34,141 bases of DNA, from contig JAJIRX010000872.1 of assembly GCA_023853785.1 (NCBI GenBank), forward strand, positions 1 to 34,141, written 5' to 3'. A program made the translations under genes and the position numbers. The notes beneath the pieces were generated by a model that did not search any database, was not told the DNA's origin, and was given only the letters and a program-made list of their open reading frames with translations. The stretch comes from Psilocybe azurescens. Its lineage: Eukaryota > Basidiomycota > Agaricomycetes > Agaricales > Agrocybaceae. Positions 1 through 9,667 of this stretch are shown piece after piece (the stretch's first letter is position 1; every line of letters starts with the position of its first letter).

Positions 1-27
1 ATAAATGTATAATTTGAGCACAGGGGC

Positions 28-1714
28 TCAGCTCAAAGAGCAACTGCGGGTCTTTATCGAAGTTTTCCCGTACCCCTAGGTAGCTCGGCGACCGTATCGA
101 CTCCGATAAGGTCGAGATAGGCCGTGAGCGCGTGTGTGTCTCAGGCGCTCCGCTGGCAACCAGGTGACGTCCCCGGCCTTCCACTCAATTTCGAATACGG
201 AATCTTCTCCCGCTCCGTAGTGTGATAAAATTTTTCAATTGCCCATTCCGTGCCCCTGACGTAGTCGCTTGTGATAATCTCATCCAGTCTTCCGGGAAAT
301 AAGCGATCGTCGTTAGGATGAATTCGCAGCAATGCCGCGTGAAAGACATCATGCACTCCTCTCTGCTTGAGAGAGGATGATAGGTCAACTTATAGGATTG
401 ATTCCCATAATCCTTAATGATTCTATATGGTCCAATATATTTTGGTATTAGCTTGCGAGCCAATCCTCTGGGATAATTAATATTCTTGGTAGATAGATAA
501 ACTAAGTCGCCTTCATGAAATGGCGATAATTGCCGCTTACGGTTAGCGTCTCTCGTTTGTTTCACTGAGCGGCTAATATGCTGTCATGAGCTTCTATCAA
601 TGCCAATTTTTTCTGTTGTGCAAAGACCCGAACTGACGGGTATTCGTTATCTTTAGCTGAATTCCAGATCATTGATCGCGGCATGCGCCATTATTCAGAA
701 AGAAGGGTGCGTATCCTGTGCTCTCAGACCGTGCCGAATTAATTGCAAATTCGATGCTTGATAACGATACCCAGTCAGATTGCGTTCCGTTCACGCACTG
801 TCTGAGCATCTGATTGATAGTGCGGTTCGCGCTCAGTAGAGCCGTCTGTCTGCGGATGATACGCACTAGACATCTTAAGTTTGGTTCCCATTAAGTCATG
901 TAAATGAGACCAGAAGATGCTTGTAAATAAAACATCTCTGTCACTGATTATGTTCTTAGGCATCCCATGTAATTTGTATACATGTTCAAAATAAGTTCTG
1001 CGACCTGTCGAGCCGTATAGTCGGTGCGACTAGGTATCAAATGCACCATTCCGGTCAACAAACATATTACGACGGTGATCGAATTAAACGATCCGTCCCT
1101 GTTTTTAGACTCAGGTAAGGGTCCGACAAAGTCAATTCCGATTGACTCCCAAGGAGTGAATGGTACAGGAAGCGGATTCAATAATCCGTACGGTTTTGGT
1201 TACTGGGTTTACTCCGTTTGCATGTATCGCACGAACTACAATACGATTTAACGTCCGAAACAAGGTCCTTCCACCATACTTGAGACCGCAGGTAGTCAGT
1301 GGTCTTAGCTGATCCTAAATGCGCAAGCATTGAGTGAGCTTCCGATATTACGATTTCACGAATACGACCCTTAGTCAGTATCTTTGGTATACAGAGCAGT
1401 GTCTGTCCCTTTTCTTTGAGGTAAATTAGACCCTCTACCACTTCAAAATTTTTGTATGCTTTAGGCTCAGTGAGAATCAGATTAAAGAATGGGTCATTTC
1501 CATATTTATTACGGATTTCTTCCAGTAAATTTATTCCTTCTATTGTGGATGAAGCGAAGTCCATTACGGCCGGAAGTTCTTGGCGAACTTCTTCTTCCGG
1601 CAATTCGATGTCCGTTTCCCTGTTTGGTAACGGAGAATTATCCTGTTGTGGCAACTTCGTATGCTTAGCTGACTTGAGCGGTCTTAGTATTGATCGCCGT
1701 TGTCTTTTTCTCAC
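28..1714 (-). pseudogene. Integrase with HHCC finger and chromodomain-like C-terminus, frameshifted
   Basis: The HHCC zinc finger is clear at about 1200-1310 (HSMLAHLGSAK, then YCSSCDTCKRSKP). The DDE core follows in separate frames: WESIGIDFVGPLP (about 1120-1160), NIISDRDVLFTS (about 920-955) and SAYHPQTDGSTER (about 830-870). After an MKQTRDANRK block near 555 and the GPYRIIKD block (about 400-450) comes a chromodomain-like segment at about 120-235 (IEKILSHYGAGEDSVF, then WKAGDVTWLP), which continues in one frame to the stop at 28-30. Chromodomains steer integration toward marked chromatin. The expected DDE residues can be placed, but the reading frame is broken several times. Confidence 0.82.
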
Positions 1715-1729
1715 GTTCCCGCCCTCCTT

Positions 1730-2330
1730 TCGTTGGACAGGGGTTTCAGAGTAAAGCGATCGCGCATCCGTGCCGCGAATTCTTTAGAAGTCTCGGCGCG
1801 TCCCGTTTCCGCAGGAAGAATGACCCTGCGAGTCCGCGTGCGGGACGCGACCCTGGCCTCAATTCCCGCCAGCATGGGACACCCGTACGCGACTTCGACA
1901 TCGTCGTCGACCACATCGTGGTACGTGTACTCACTGCGCGCTCGCATAGTTCCAGGGGCCTCATTCGAATACATACGCGACAACGCGTCCGCCACTACGT
2001 TCTCGCTCCCGGAACGTATTCGACTTCAAATCGAACGACGAAATCTTCTCAATCCATCGGGCTTGTCGACCCGAAAGATCCTTCTGGTTCAGTAGGTGAG
2101 TCAAACCTTTATGGTCCGTAACCCACTTGAACCGGACGCCTTGTAGGAGGTCGCGATGCCGCAGCATCGTCTCAATTCCGCGAGCATTTCGATCTCGTGG
2201 GTGGGGTAATTCTGCTGAGCAGAATTCAGTTTGGCGGAGTAGAATGCCGCGATTTTGGCTGTCTTCCACTCCTGTCCCTGACTCACCAGCCCGGAGACGC
2301 CCGTCGCGCATCCGTCCGTCACCATCCAGA
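1730..2330 (-). pseudogene. RNase H domain of pol, frameshifted
   Basis: Blocks on the minus strand include TDGCATGVSGLVSQG and FYSAKLNSAQQNYPTHEIEM (about 2170-2330), FKWVTDHKGLTHLL and SGRQARWIEKISSFD (about 2010-2110), and ADALSRMYSNE (about 1960-1995). These are the order and spacing of the RT-associated RNase H of Ty3/Gypsy elements, which removes the RNA template. At least two frame changes separate the blocks. The stretch 2340-2690, between RT and RNase H, is degraded pol sequence with no open frame of note. Confidence 0.78.
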
Positions 2331-2689
2331 TCGTCGGTGCGTCCGTGTCATACGTTAGGGGACCCGATGATGATTGCGAGCTCGATCCACCATAGACTTA
2401 ACATCGTCGAACGCCCTATGTTCCGTGAACGTCCAACGAAATGGGACCGTGTCACCAGTAAGCGCGGTCAAGACACCCATAGGCACCCGAACGCCAGGTA
2501 CATCGTCCGCCAGGTAGCCAACACAGCACCCAGAAAACCTCTCAAGAGATCGCGATTAGTAGGCACCTTCCATGCTGACGACGCCAGTCGACCTTGTGTT
2601 CATCCATGCGTATACCATCATCATCCACAACGCGCCCCAATACAGCGTAAGTTCCCTCTGTAGGAAGCTTAGCTTTCCTTTACTCAGGT

Positions 2690-3340
2690 ATAATTTTTGG
2701 CGTTTAAGGGATATCAATTACGATTTTAACGTGTTTCACATGATCGTTCAGCGTGTCAGAATATATCAGAATATGCGTCGAGATAGACGTCCATGAATCG
2801 GCCGATGTATGGGGAGAATAGGTGATTCATTAGTGTCTGATAGGTAGCAGGTGCGTTACAGTCACCCTGCTGAACGACCAAGCTAATCATGTTTCCATCA
2901 GGTGTGGTTACTGCGGTTCGATCGACGTGCGCGGGATCGATTCGTATCTGCTCATAGGCAGACTTGCCATCCAGCGACGATCGGAACTTATGCTTCGCCA
3001 CCCTCCTTAATATTCCCTCAATGTCTGGCGGCCGGAGCGTCATTTTTCCGTGTGTTCTTATTGCGTTCACGCAGGTCAAACACGATGCGCAGCTCAGCAG
3101 GCTCATTATTCTTCGCGGGGGGCTTAGGGATTAACAGCATAGGCACAGTGTTACCAAGAAGCGACGTTATCTTCCAACGACCCGACTTCAAATATGCGTC
3201 TAGTTTACTCAGCCCACTGGGCCCGGAACGCCTCTGGACATCTCGACGAAGGCGCCAAGGGTACGTCTTATTCACATCAATGAGAGGGATAGTGTGATTG
3301 ATTACTCGTAGAGGGGAGCTCCGTTTCGCCCACTTCTCTA
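2690..3340 (-). pseudogene. Reverse transcriptase domain of pol, active-site motif disrupted
   Basis: Upstream blocks include the Pro-rich entry into RT at about 3240-3300, then SGRWKITSLLGNTVPMLLIP and LRIVFDLRERNKNT (RT fingers; about 3050-3200). After a frame change, SLDGKSAYEQIRI follows at about 2930-2970, where the expected first catalytic Asp sits. Next comes QQGDCNAPATYQTLMNHLF (about 2820-2880). At about 2785-2800 the expected Y-L-D-D is interrupted by a one-base loss between the two Asp codons, and the downstream LIYSDTLNDH block continues in another frame. The frame break at the catalytic pair argues this copy cannot reverse transcribe. Confidence 0.82.
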
Positions 3341-3882
3341 CACAGTGGTGCGGCATATCGGTTTAGTTCTGCTCTAGCTTCACTAACAGCACTCGTGTCT
3401 AGGGTCACTCCATGTATCATAGGCTTGGTCTCTAATCCGGAAGCCATAGGAGCCGCAGTATTGCTGCCAATCACGACCCGAGCAGGGTTCAATCCAATGC
3501 ACACCGAATGTTGGTACATGAAGGGTGTACCCAGGATGAGATCGTAATTGCTGATGTTTGCGATATCAAAGGTGCGTGTCGAATTTATTCCTTGATACTC
3601 AAATTTAACTTCAGTACTCGCATTTATTTTAGAACGCGATCCCTGTACTGCCAACTGTAGGGTGATTGGCTCCGCCAATGTAACCTTCTTCACCTTCAGC
3701 TGGTCTGCTAACGTAGTGGACATGAAGTCACCCAGCGAGCCTGAGTCGATTAGCGCTCGAACTGGCTGCCCATTAATCAAAGTTTTCACTATTACTGGTT
3801 TAGGTAGCAGGCGGCGCTTATCCTTTAATGCGGCCGGCGTTACGTTGAAGTCCAGCGTCACGATCCCACGATCTACTTGCAC
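3277..3882 (-). pseudogene. Retroviral-type aspartic protease domain of pol
   Basis: An open stretch of 201 codons carries the protease core: VRALIDSGSLGDFMS at about residues 41-55 (the DSG catalytic triad) and NYDLILGTPFM at about residues 110-120, matching the hydrophobic-hydrophobic-G flap/second motif of Ty3/Gypsy proteases. This enzyme cleaves the Gag-Pol polyprotein during particle maturation. The catalytic Asp is intact and the local frame is open, but it is joined to broken neighbours. The 3' part runs toward the RT through a frame change near 3280-3350. Confidence 0.8.
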
Positions 3883-3899
3883 ACCGTGTAGTTGTAAGT

Positions 3900-5030
3900 A
3901 ATCTTCCGTTTTTCATGATGGTGACATTGTAATCAACATTATTGACCATTCCTTCAAGGCGTAGATTGAAACAAGCGATTAACTAAGGCTTTGGTTCTTG
4001 CCCACAGACCTGGTTCCTTAGCGGCGTCCTGAAATGCCTCTTTCGTTTTTGCACATAACTCGATGTGACCTCAAATTGATCCATCTGATCGTCATACCAC
4101 TTATCGACATTGAAGTTGTCGTTACCCAGGTAAGATTCAGGTAGTTTCGTAGTTTGGTTATTCTGAATATCTTTTATCTCAATAGTTCTGTATTCCGTGT
4201 TCGAACGGTGGACTGTGCAGCTATCATTGTAATGTGAGCTGTGCGCTTTTAATACTATATTCACAAAATCTTCTACAGGTGCTCCGATGAGTGTATTGGC
4301 TATACTACGCGTTTTGAGCCATTCCACGGTCGTTTAAGCTAGGGAAACGACATCTCGGCTTGCCTCGCGCACTCTTCAGCGTACCATCGGCCAACTGAGA
4401 AGAACTGGTGACGCAGCCTGTCTATGTGCAGATAGGATTCGAAGCATCTATGCTTGTCGTAGATCGCGTATCTATTGTGTCTTGCCTTCTCCACTGCAAA
4501 GCGAGAGCTCGCACATACTGGGTAATCCTCTGTATCCCCTGGGTATGGTGTGCTTTTACGGAGTACGCGCTCAATTCTCTTTGCGAACAAATCTGCACCT
4601 TCGTGTTGATCAGATTTGTCGCATTCATCACTCATCGTGGTCGCATCCTTGCCATTGGTGGGGTACGTTCCCGGCTCACAAAGTTTGGATGTTTGTTCAG
4701 CGTAATGGGTAATGTAAGCTTGGTTTTTATTCATATACCGAGTGTACCAGGAAACTAAATTGGTTCTGGGGTTCTCTAGTAATCGCTTTTAACGACTGTA
4801 ACTATTTTTAAATCCATGTCCTCTATGCAGTACAACTCTGGATTGGTATTTGTAGGGTATACAGAAAATGGTACATCATCCTCAATCGCAGGGTCAGCGG
4901 TCGGATAATTGGTATGTATTCCACTCATCAATATATGTATTGAAATCTCTGTGAGAGGTTGACCAAAGGTAACCAGGTTCCTCGAGTGTGTTGAAGACCG
5001 AGAGCTCGCGCCCTCCGCTTTGCATACCAT
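3900..5030 (-). pseudogene. Polyprotein segment between Gag and protease, unknown function, broken
   Basis: Three open segments lie here on the minus strand (about 4776-5030, 4339-4734 and 3983-4327) in differing frames. They read like one degraded polyprotein region, with blocks such as YPGDTEDYPVCASSRFAVEK and SVGRWYAEECARQAEM. I recognise no catalytic motif. I interpret it as the linker between Gag and protease of this retroelement because it is collinear and sits between the zinc knuckle and the DSG protease. It could include a spacer or matrix-like domain. The stretch 5031-5350 holds further broken reading frame without a recognisable domain. Confidence 0.5.
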
Positions 5031-5350
5031 CCTCGAAGATCGAACTTGGAGTTATTCAAAGCGTCGTTTGGAGACGTTTATTCTGAAGTGAGTTAATCTG
5101 TCTTTGATAAGATAACTGCGACGCTTCGGATTATGTTTCACCTCAAATGCGTCCGCCCGTGCATTTCATTGTATTCGTACCAATATCGCTGCGTCTCCGG
5201 GATAGGTGACTATGGTACCTAGCTGGTAAGTGATGTTCATTGCGAATGGGTCACTAATTTCATCTTGAACACAGGCCCATGGTCTCGAAATCCAGGGAGG
5301 ATCGTCCCATGAGTAACTGACTGCCCCCAGAGGCATGCTCTCCAGGACCT

Positions 5351-7391
5351 CTATGAAGTCGCCCGGGAGCTGTCCGTTTTCGCGTCGTCCTCCACCGCTG
5401 GTTCAATATTGTGAGTGGACATTCCTGGCGGCCCATTTCCTGAGTGCTTAACGCTACTTCCTTGTGGACAGTTTCTAGACATGTGTCCTTGCTCATTGCA
5501 ACGGAAACATCGTCCTGACGCGAACCTTTCTGATTTCTCTTTCTCAGACAAGGTATTCCTATTTTCGCGATTGTTATTACTTCTGTAATTATTGTTTTTA
5601 CTAGTCACGGCGGATTGTATCTTCCTTGGGTGAAGGAGTTTCCACGAGGTTTGTTAAATGCGTTATTTCCTCTATTCTGACCATCATATCGGTTAGGTCT
5701 GTCCTGCGCGGTCTGCGTCGCCGGTCATGATTGTCATGCCGCTCGTGATGGTCGCGTCTACCACGATATTGGCGTCGGTCTACGATACTCGTGTCGGTCT
5801 CGATATTCGCGTCGGTCTCGAGGCTCGCGTCGGTCTCTTTGGTGCACCGATTGGCTGGGACGAGAATCGCGAGGTCGGACATTCTCAGAGATTTCTACTA
5901 TCTCTGCACAACGTCACGACTTCATCCCAGGTAGACGAGTCTGGATGTAGGCCTTGTCTCCACAAGCCTCGTTGGATTATTTCTGAGCTCCCTGTCCAGA
6001 ATCGATTGACTAAATCGCTCTGGGTAATTGATCCAATTAAGTTGCATTGTTCTTCCAAGTAATGCACAAATTCGCTGACACGTCTATTACCCTGTGTAGC
6101 GTTTTCGAATTTTCTCACGGACTTTCTGCCTGTAATCGATCGGGAAACAATAGTTGTATAGTTCATTGTAAAAGTCTGACATTTTCCATTTTTCTTCATT
6201 TATTGATACTTTCTGCAGGTAGAAGTCATAAGCTCTTTTCTCCATGAAGTAAGCTAACGCCGGGATCCATCTTTTCCGGCGGAGACCGCTGTCCTCCAGG
6301 TATGATTTGCTTTCTTTTACAAATCTGTGGAATGCACGGGCATCCGTGCTTCCATCATAGGGGTAGGTTTCAGTGCTTTAGCACTTGATGACCCTGTTTC
6401 GGGCGTTTTTTGTGTTTGGAAGGCTTGACTTTTGGCTCGTCGTCTTCTGACGGCGATGACGATTCGTCGGAGCTCGACGAGCTGTCATCCGATCCATCTG
6501 GGTCACCAGAGGATGGTTCTGAACTTGATGAAGGGCTCTCGGACGATGTAGTCGCCCGCGCGTTTCTTAGATTTGCGGGATTTTTTCTTGTAGAAGATAC
6601 TTTCTTCAGTGCACGCCCCCAGGAAGGATTTGGGATCAACGTCGCTACCGGCCCTGCGCTGATAGGGGTTTTTGCGCGCAGTTGGCATGCGTACATGTTC
6701 GGCAGTCTGGTCAAATCTTATCGCAGGCGTTCTGGGTAGATTAGGAGCTGTAACGAGATTTAATTGTTCCTTTCGTTTAGCTTTTGCCAGTTTCTCAAAT
6801 TCTTTTCTTTGAGTTTGAACATCTAATTCAACGTTGGAAATACTGAGATTCCCCCATTCTCGGGGGTCAATAGTCTTACCCTTATCTTTAGAGGGTCCTT
6901 CGCCCGCGTGAGCTGGAGAGCTCTCGGCCGGACTTTCTTATTACGTTTAGCAATTAAATTTTGCTGTTCTTGTGTTAGGGATTTCTCGGCCTTATCAATG
7001 GCAGGATCCGTAGCTACTTCTGTGCTTATTTCATTATTGCGGCGGCGGGATGACTCGCGGCTCGTTTTGCGCTTACTTTGCACCGTGGTCCATGGACCAT
7101 CATCATCAGACTCTGATTCAGAGGATGTGATATTCGGGTCGCTGTGTTCATCTGACACAAAGGGATTTTCATTATTATTATGAATGTCCTCTACCAATAC
7201 TTTGGGAGGTTCGGTAATAACCCTCTTCTCTACCTCTGCAGAGGGAGAAGAGCGGTCTCGACGCCGCCACGTCGCTGTATGAGCGGCGTGGGGTTTGGAC
7301 GTCGGGCGCCACCGGGCTTTTAAGCTTCGGGGGCGAAGGTACAGCGGTTTCCTCCGGGGATAACACGCGATCTTAGTTGCCTAGATGCCAT
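5351..7391 (-). pseudogene. Gag (nucleocapsid) region of the Ty3/Gypsy element, frameshifted
   Basis: Starts with MASRQLRSRV at 7391, then loses frame after about 11 codons (one base short near 7362). It resumes with LSPEETAVPSPPKL and a charged segment up to about 6823. A Ser/Asp/Glu-rich stretch follows at about 6420-6590. The helical retrotransposon-gag domain lies at about 5885-6360, with blocks such as FENATQGNRRVSEFVHYLEE and LVNRFWTGSSEIIQRGL. After an Arg-rich repeat comes a zinc knuckle, CFRCNEQGHMSRNC (C-X2-C-X4-H-X4-C), at about 5470-5515. Gag packages element RNA into virus-like particles. Several frame changes separate these blocks, so no full-length Gag can be made. The gag and zinc-knuckle calls are firm. 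The N-terminal part has no recognised fold. Confidence 0.82.
5772..5842 (-). repeat. Imperfect 18-bp tandem repeat coding an Arg-rich Gag linker
   Basis: Four imperfect copies of an 18-19 bp unit, plus-strand core GCGTCGGTCTCGATATTC, start at about 5772, 5791, 5809 and 5827. Read on the minus strand in the Gag frame they encode RDRREP/RDRREY-like hexapeptides, continuing into further Arg/Asp/His-rich sequence to about 5690. Arg-rich linkers before the zinc knuckle are common in Gag and probably bind RNA. A one-base change of frame falls within the array near 5786-5790. Confidence 0.6.
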
Positions 7392-7449
7392 AGTTAGTGA
7401 TATGGACAAATAAGGTAACACGTACTGAATTTTAAATTTAGGGTTTGTT

Positions 7450-7899
7450 GCCAAGCGTGGTTCTTCGGGTGATCAATCCAAAGAATTCCGGACGTCGAGG
7501 CGACAGTAAATAGGAGAATGCTAGTAGCGAACTAGCAAGGTTTCGGGTTGTTTTTAAGAGTTGTTGTAGAAGTCAAAAATATGTGACGAAAGGTAACTCC
7601 GAGTGACTATAAGTAACAAGGAGGTTGTTTCGGCACACGGTTTCTTAGAGGGAAGGAGAAAGACTGTTTTAACAACTGTATTCGCTGGGGTCTAAGCTAG
7701 TACAATAGGCCTCTTTATATACTCTATCTAATAGTCCATTGGATAGTAACAGATGCAAAGCCAAGAGTAGAATGGTAAGATAGGGGAAGTGAATCAAATA
7801 AGGGCGTTGACGAGAGGGGTTGAAGTCAACGCGATAAGATAAGATAATAAGAGGTAACGTGATAAGTAGGATAAGTACCGATCTGTCACACTTGTGACA
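7450..7899 (-). repeat. Probable 5' LTR of the Ty3/Gypsy element
   Basis: Gag starts at 7391 on the minus strand. The AT-rich non-coding stretch upstream of it contains a TATA box and ends in an inverted-repeat-like block at 7884-7899 that reads TGTCACA on both strands. Reading on the minus strand the element would begin TGTCACA, fitting the TG start of LTRs. The inner LTR boundary and primer-binding site could not be fixed because the partner LTR is outside the window, so 7450 is only a guess. No other gene is visible in this stretch. Confidence 0.5.
7713..7721 (-). promoter_or_regulatory. TATA box of the LTR promoter
   Basis: The minus strand reads TATATAAAG here, about 180 nt inside the presumed LTR end and about 320 nt upstream of the Gag start. 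Position and sequence fit the U3 promoter of an LTR retrotransposon. Transcription would start about 30 nt downstream, near 7685, but this is inferred. Confidence 0.5.
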
Positions 7900-8132
7900 C
7901 GGCGCCATCACCATTGTCGGGATCAATTACTTACTTGAATTGGCTTCCACAACTTCAATCAGCAAAAACCAATGCATGAGATGTTTTGGTAATGCTGATG
8001 GATCCAATTCAACATGCTCTTCATATATTGAATGAGACGCATGCTATTTGATTTCAAGAGCTGGCAACACAACATTGACAGGTTACAACTTCGATTTACA
8101 TATCTTTTGTTCCTCATGTCCACCTTGTAGTT
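7900..8132. other. Intergenic, between LTR end and NmrA-like gene
   Basis: AT-rich sequence between the presumed LTR terminus and the stop codon of the NmrA-like gene. It is expected to hold that gene's 3' untranslated region. The 5 bp next to the LTR (CGGCG at 7900-7904) would be one target-site duplication if the LTR end is correct. Nothing else was recognised. Confidence 0.4.
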
Positions 8133-9046
8133 TCATCCCAAAAAATCTGTTTCCCCTTTCTTGATGAAGGCATCCAATCCTTCTTCTATGGGAGTATCCC
8201 CTCCTACAAAATCGATTCCCAGGCCTGCTGCATCTTCTCGTTCGGCAAGAAGGGCAAGGACTTTGGCCACATCGTCGCGCTGCGAAAATGTCATTTAATT
8301 TCAGAAATTAGTTATCTTGACTTGTCCACTCACGGAAACTGGCTTAGTTAAATGTGTCCTGCCGATAGAGGCAGTTCCTGTACCAGGCTCGTTGGTCAGA
8401 CCTCCAGGACGGAGGATAGACCATTTGAATGCAGTGCGTTTGGACAAGTTCTTGTCTGCTTCATATTTCCAGTGGATATATGCAGGCATACCCTGCCTAT
8501 ACTTCTTGGACAAGGCGATGTCATCTTCATTCTGCAGCTCAGATATTAATTCATCAATAAACTGGCAGTGAAAGAGCACGTCCTTACATAGTGAGCAGGT
8601 ATCTTCTCTGGGTCGCGTATATCAATGGCTGACACAAGAATCAACCTCGGTTTGGGACCATCAACGCCTTCAATAGCGTCGAACACTTTTACGGCGCCTT
8701 CGTAGTCCACCTTCCTCGTTCTTTCTTCCCCGCCTTTACCACCCGCTCCAGCCGAGAAGTACACAACCTCGTGTCCTGTGAACGCCTTGCTGAAATCGGA
8801 AACAGGAGAATCCTCCAGCGACAAAACTAGAGGTGTTGCCGATACATCCCTAATATCCTTCTCCTGAGAACCATCTCTGATCACGGACGTTACAGAGTAT
8901 GTCGTTGAGAGTAATTTGGCAAGCCTCAAAGATACCTGCCAAGAGATATTCAGCATTTGGACCCACAATTACAGGTCAGTAGACTCTGAACAAAGGATTC
9001 GACTGACATTTCCGTGGCCACCGATGATGATGATTTTCTTTGACAT
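8133..9046 (-). CDS. NmrA-like NAD(P)-binding / atypical SDR protein
   Basis: Four exons read cleanly: 9046-9008, 8935-8588, 8531-8334 and 8279-8133, with introns 8941-9007 in approximate outer limits (acceptor at 8936-8940), 8532-8587 and 8280-8333. The N-terminus MSKKIIIIGGHGNVS is a beta strand followed by the glycine-rich GGxGxxS turn of a Rossmann nucleotide-binding fold. Then come a substrate-binding half with HWKYEADKNL and FKWSILRPGGL (Tyr/Lys-like region and the RPG motif of atypical short-chain dehydrogenases), and a C-terminus GLGIDFVGGDTPIEEGL. About 250 residues is normal for NAD(P)-dependent epimerase-like or NmrA-type proteins. The substrate is unknown and a redox-sensing or reductase role is possible. 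The protein has no signal peptide, so it is probably cytosolic. It is one of the few genes in the window without a frame problem. Confidence 0.85.
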
Positions 9047-9667
9047 AGCAGTATAAAGAGATTTTATTCGGTTCATGAGCGTGAAACACCTCCGAGGAAG
9101 TCGTCAGCTCGGGCTACGATGATATCATCATTACATGAAGATAAGATTATACCAATTATCTGATAAGATCTTCGGTTTACCATCAAAGTCGGCGATATTG
9201 TCCTTGTATTAAGTGGCGTTTAACCAATGTTTAACTCAAAGATACATTCACCAAAATCTACTGTCAATATTATCATAATATATAGATATATCTGCAATCT
9301 AATTCAACGTATGTAGATTTCCCAAAGATTTTCAACTTTTAAGTTGCTGACCTTAAGGTCTATTAATAGCCACTCAGTCCCGTCCGCTTGACTGTACTTA
9401 AACCTGACCACAACCTTGCCGCAACCAACTGGCAGTTCAGACTTGGATGTTCGCTCTGACTGTGTGCTCTTCTTTCAAAGACATTCTACATTAAGTTTAC
9501 TCTCGGATCAGGGCTGACAAGCTTGGTCGATTTATCAATCCCAAATGGTATAAGATATGCAAGTCGTCGACGGTATTCCATAACGAACAGCTTCGTTCTA
9601 TCTTCTCTTTCCTTGCTCTTCAGCTTGCTTTCGCCTTTATTTTATTTTTAACGCCAAAATTAGGTCT
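9047..9667. promoter_or_regulatory. Divergent intergenic region (NmrA-like / GH5 glucanase)
   Basis: The two flanking genes point away from each other, so this 620-bp stretch should contain both promoters. The segment just before the GH5 start is pyrimidine-rich (TTCTATCTTCTCTTTCC-like at about 9597-9615), a common feature of fungal core promoters. No clear TATA box, small ORF or RNA gene was recognised. Confidence 0.45.

Larger units (their letters stand above)
1..7899 (-). mobile_element. Ty3/Gypsy LTR retrotransposon with chromodomain-like tail, degenerate, 3' end outside the window
   Basis: On the minus strand the order is LTR, Gag with a CCHC zinc knuckle, a polyprotein segment of unknown role, aspartic protease, reverse transcriptase, RNase H, HHCC integrase, and a chromodomain-like C-terminus whose stop codon is at 28-30. 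RT-RNaseH-integrase order is the Ty3/Gypsy (Metaviridae) arrangement, and the chromodomain-like tail points to a chromovirus. Conserved blocks jump between frames dozens of times, so no intact polyprotein exists and the copy is almost certainly not autonomous. The left edge of the window falls just after the pol stop, so the polypurine tract, 3' LTR and one target-site duplication are not visible. Family assignment is confident. Exact element ends are inferred from the LTR terminus at about 7899. Confidence 0.93.

Noticed and set aside
1690..2121. Plus-strand 143-codon open frame
   Set aside because: It is antisense to the RNase H/integrase junction of the retroelement and lacks any recognisable domain.
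5772..5842. Possible CRISPR-like or satellite repeat
   Set aside because: The units are contiguous 18-19 bp without spacers and encode Arg-rich Gag residues, so this is a coding tandem repeat.
6410..6739. Plus-strand acidic Ser/Asp-rich open reading frame
   Set aside because: It is the antisense of the Ser/Asp-rich Gag segment on the minus strand; the low-complexity composition keeps both strands open.
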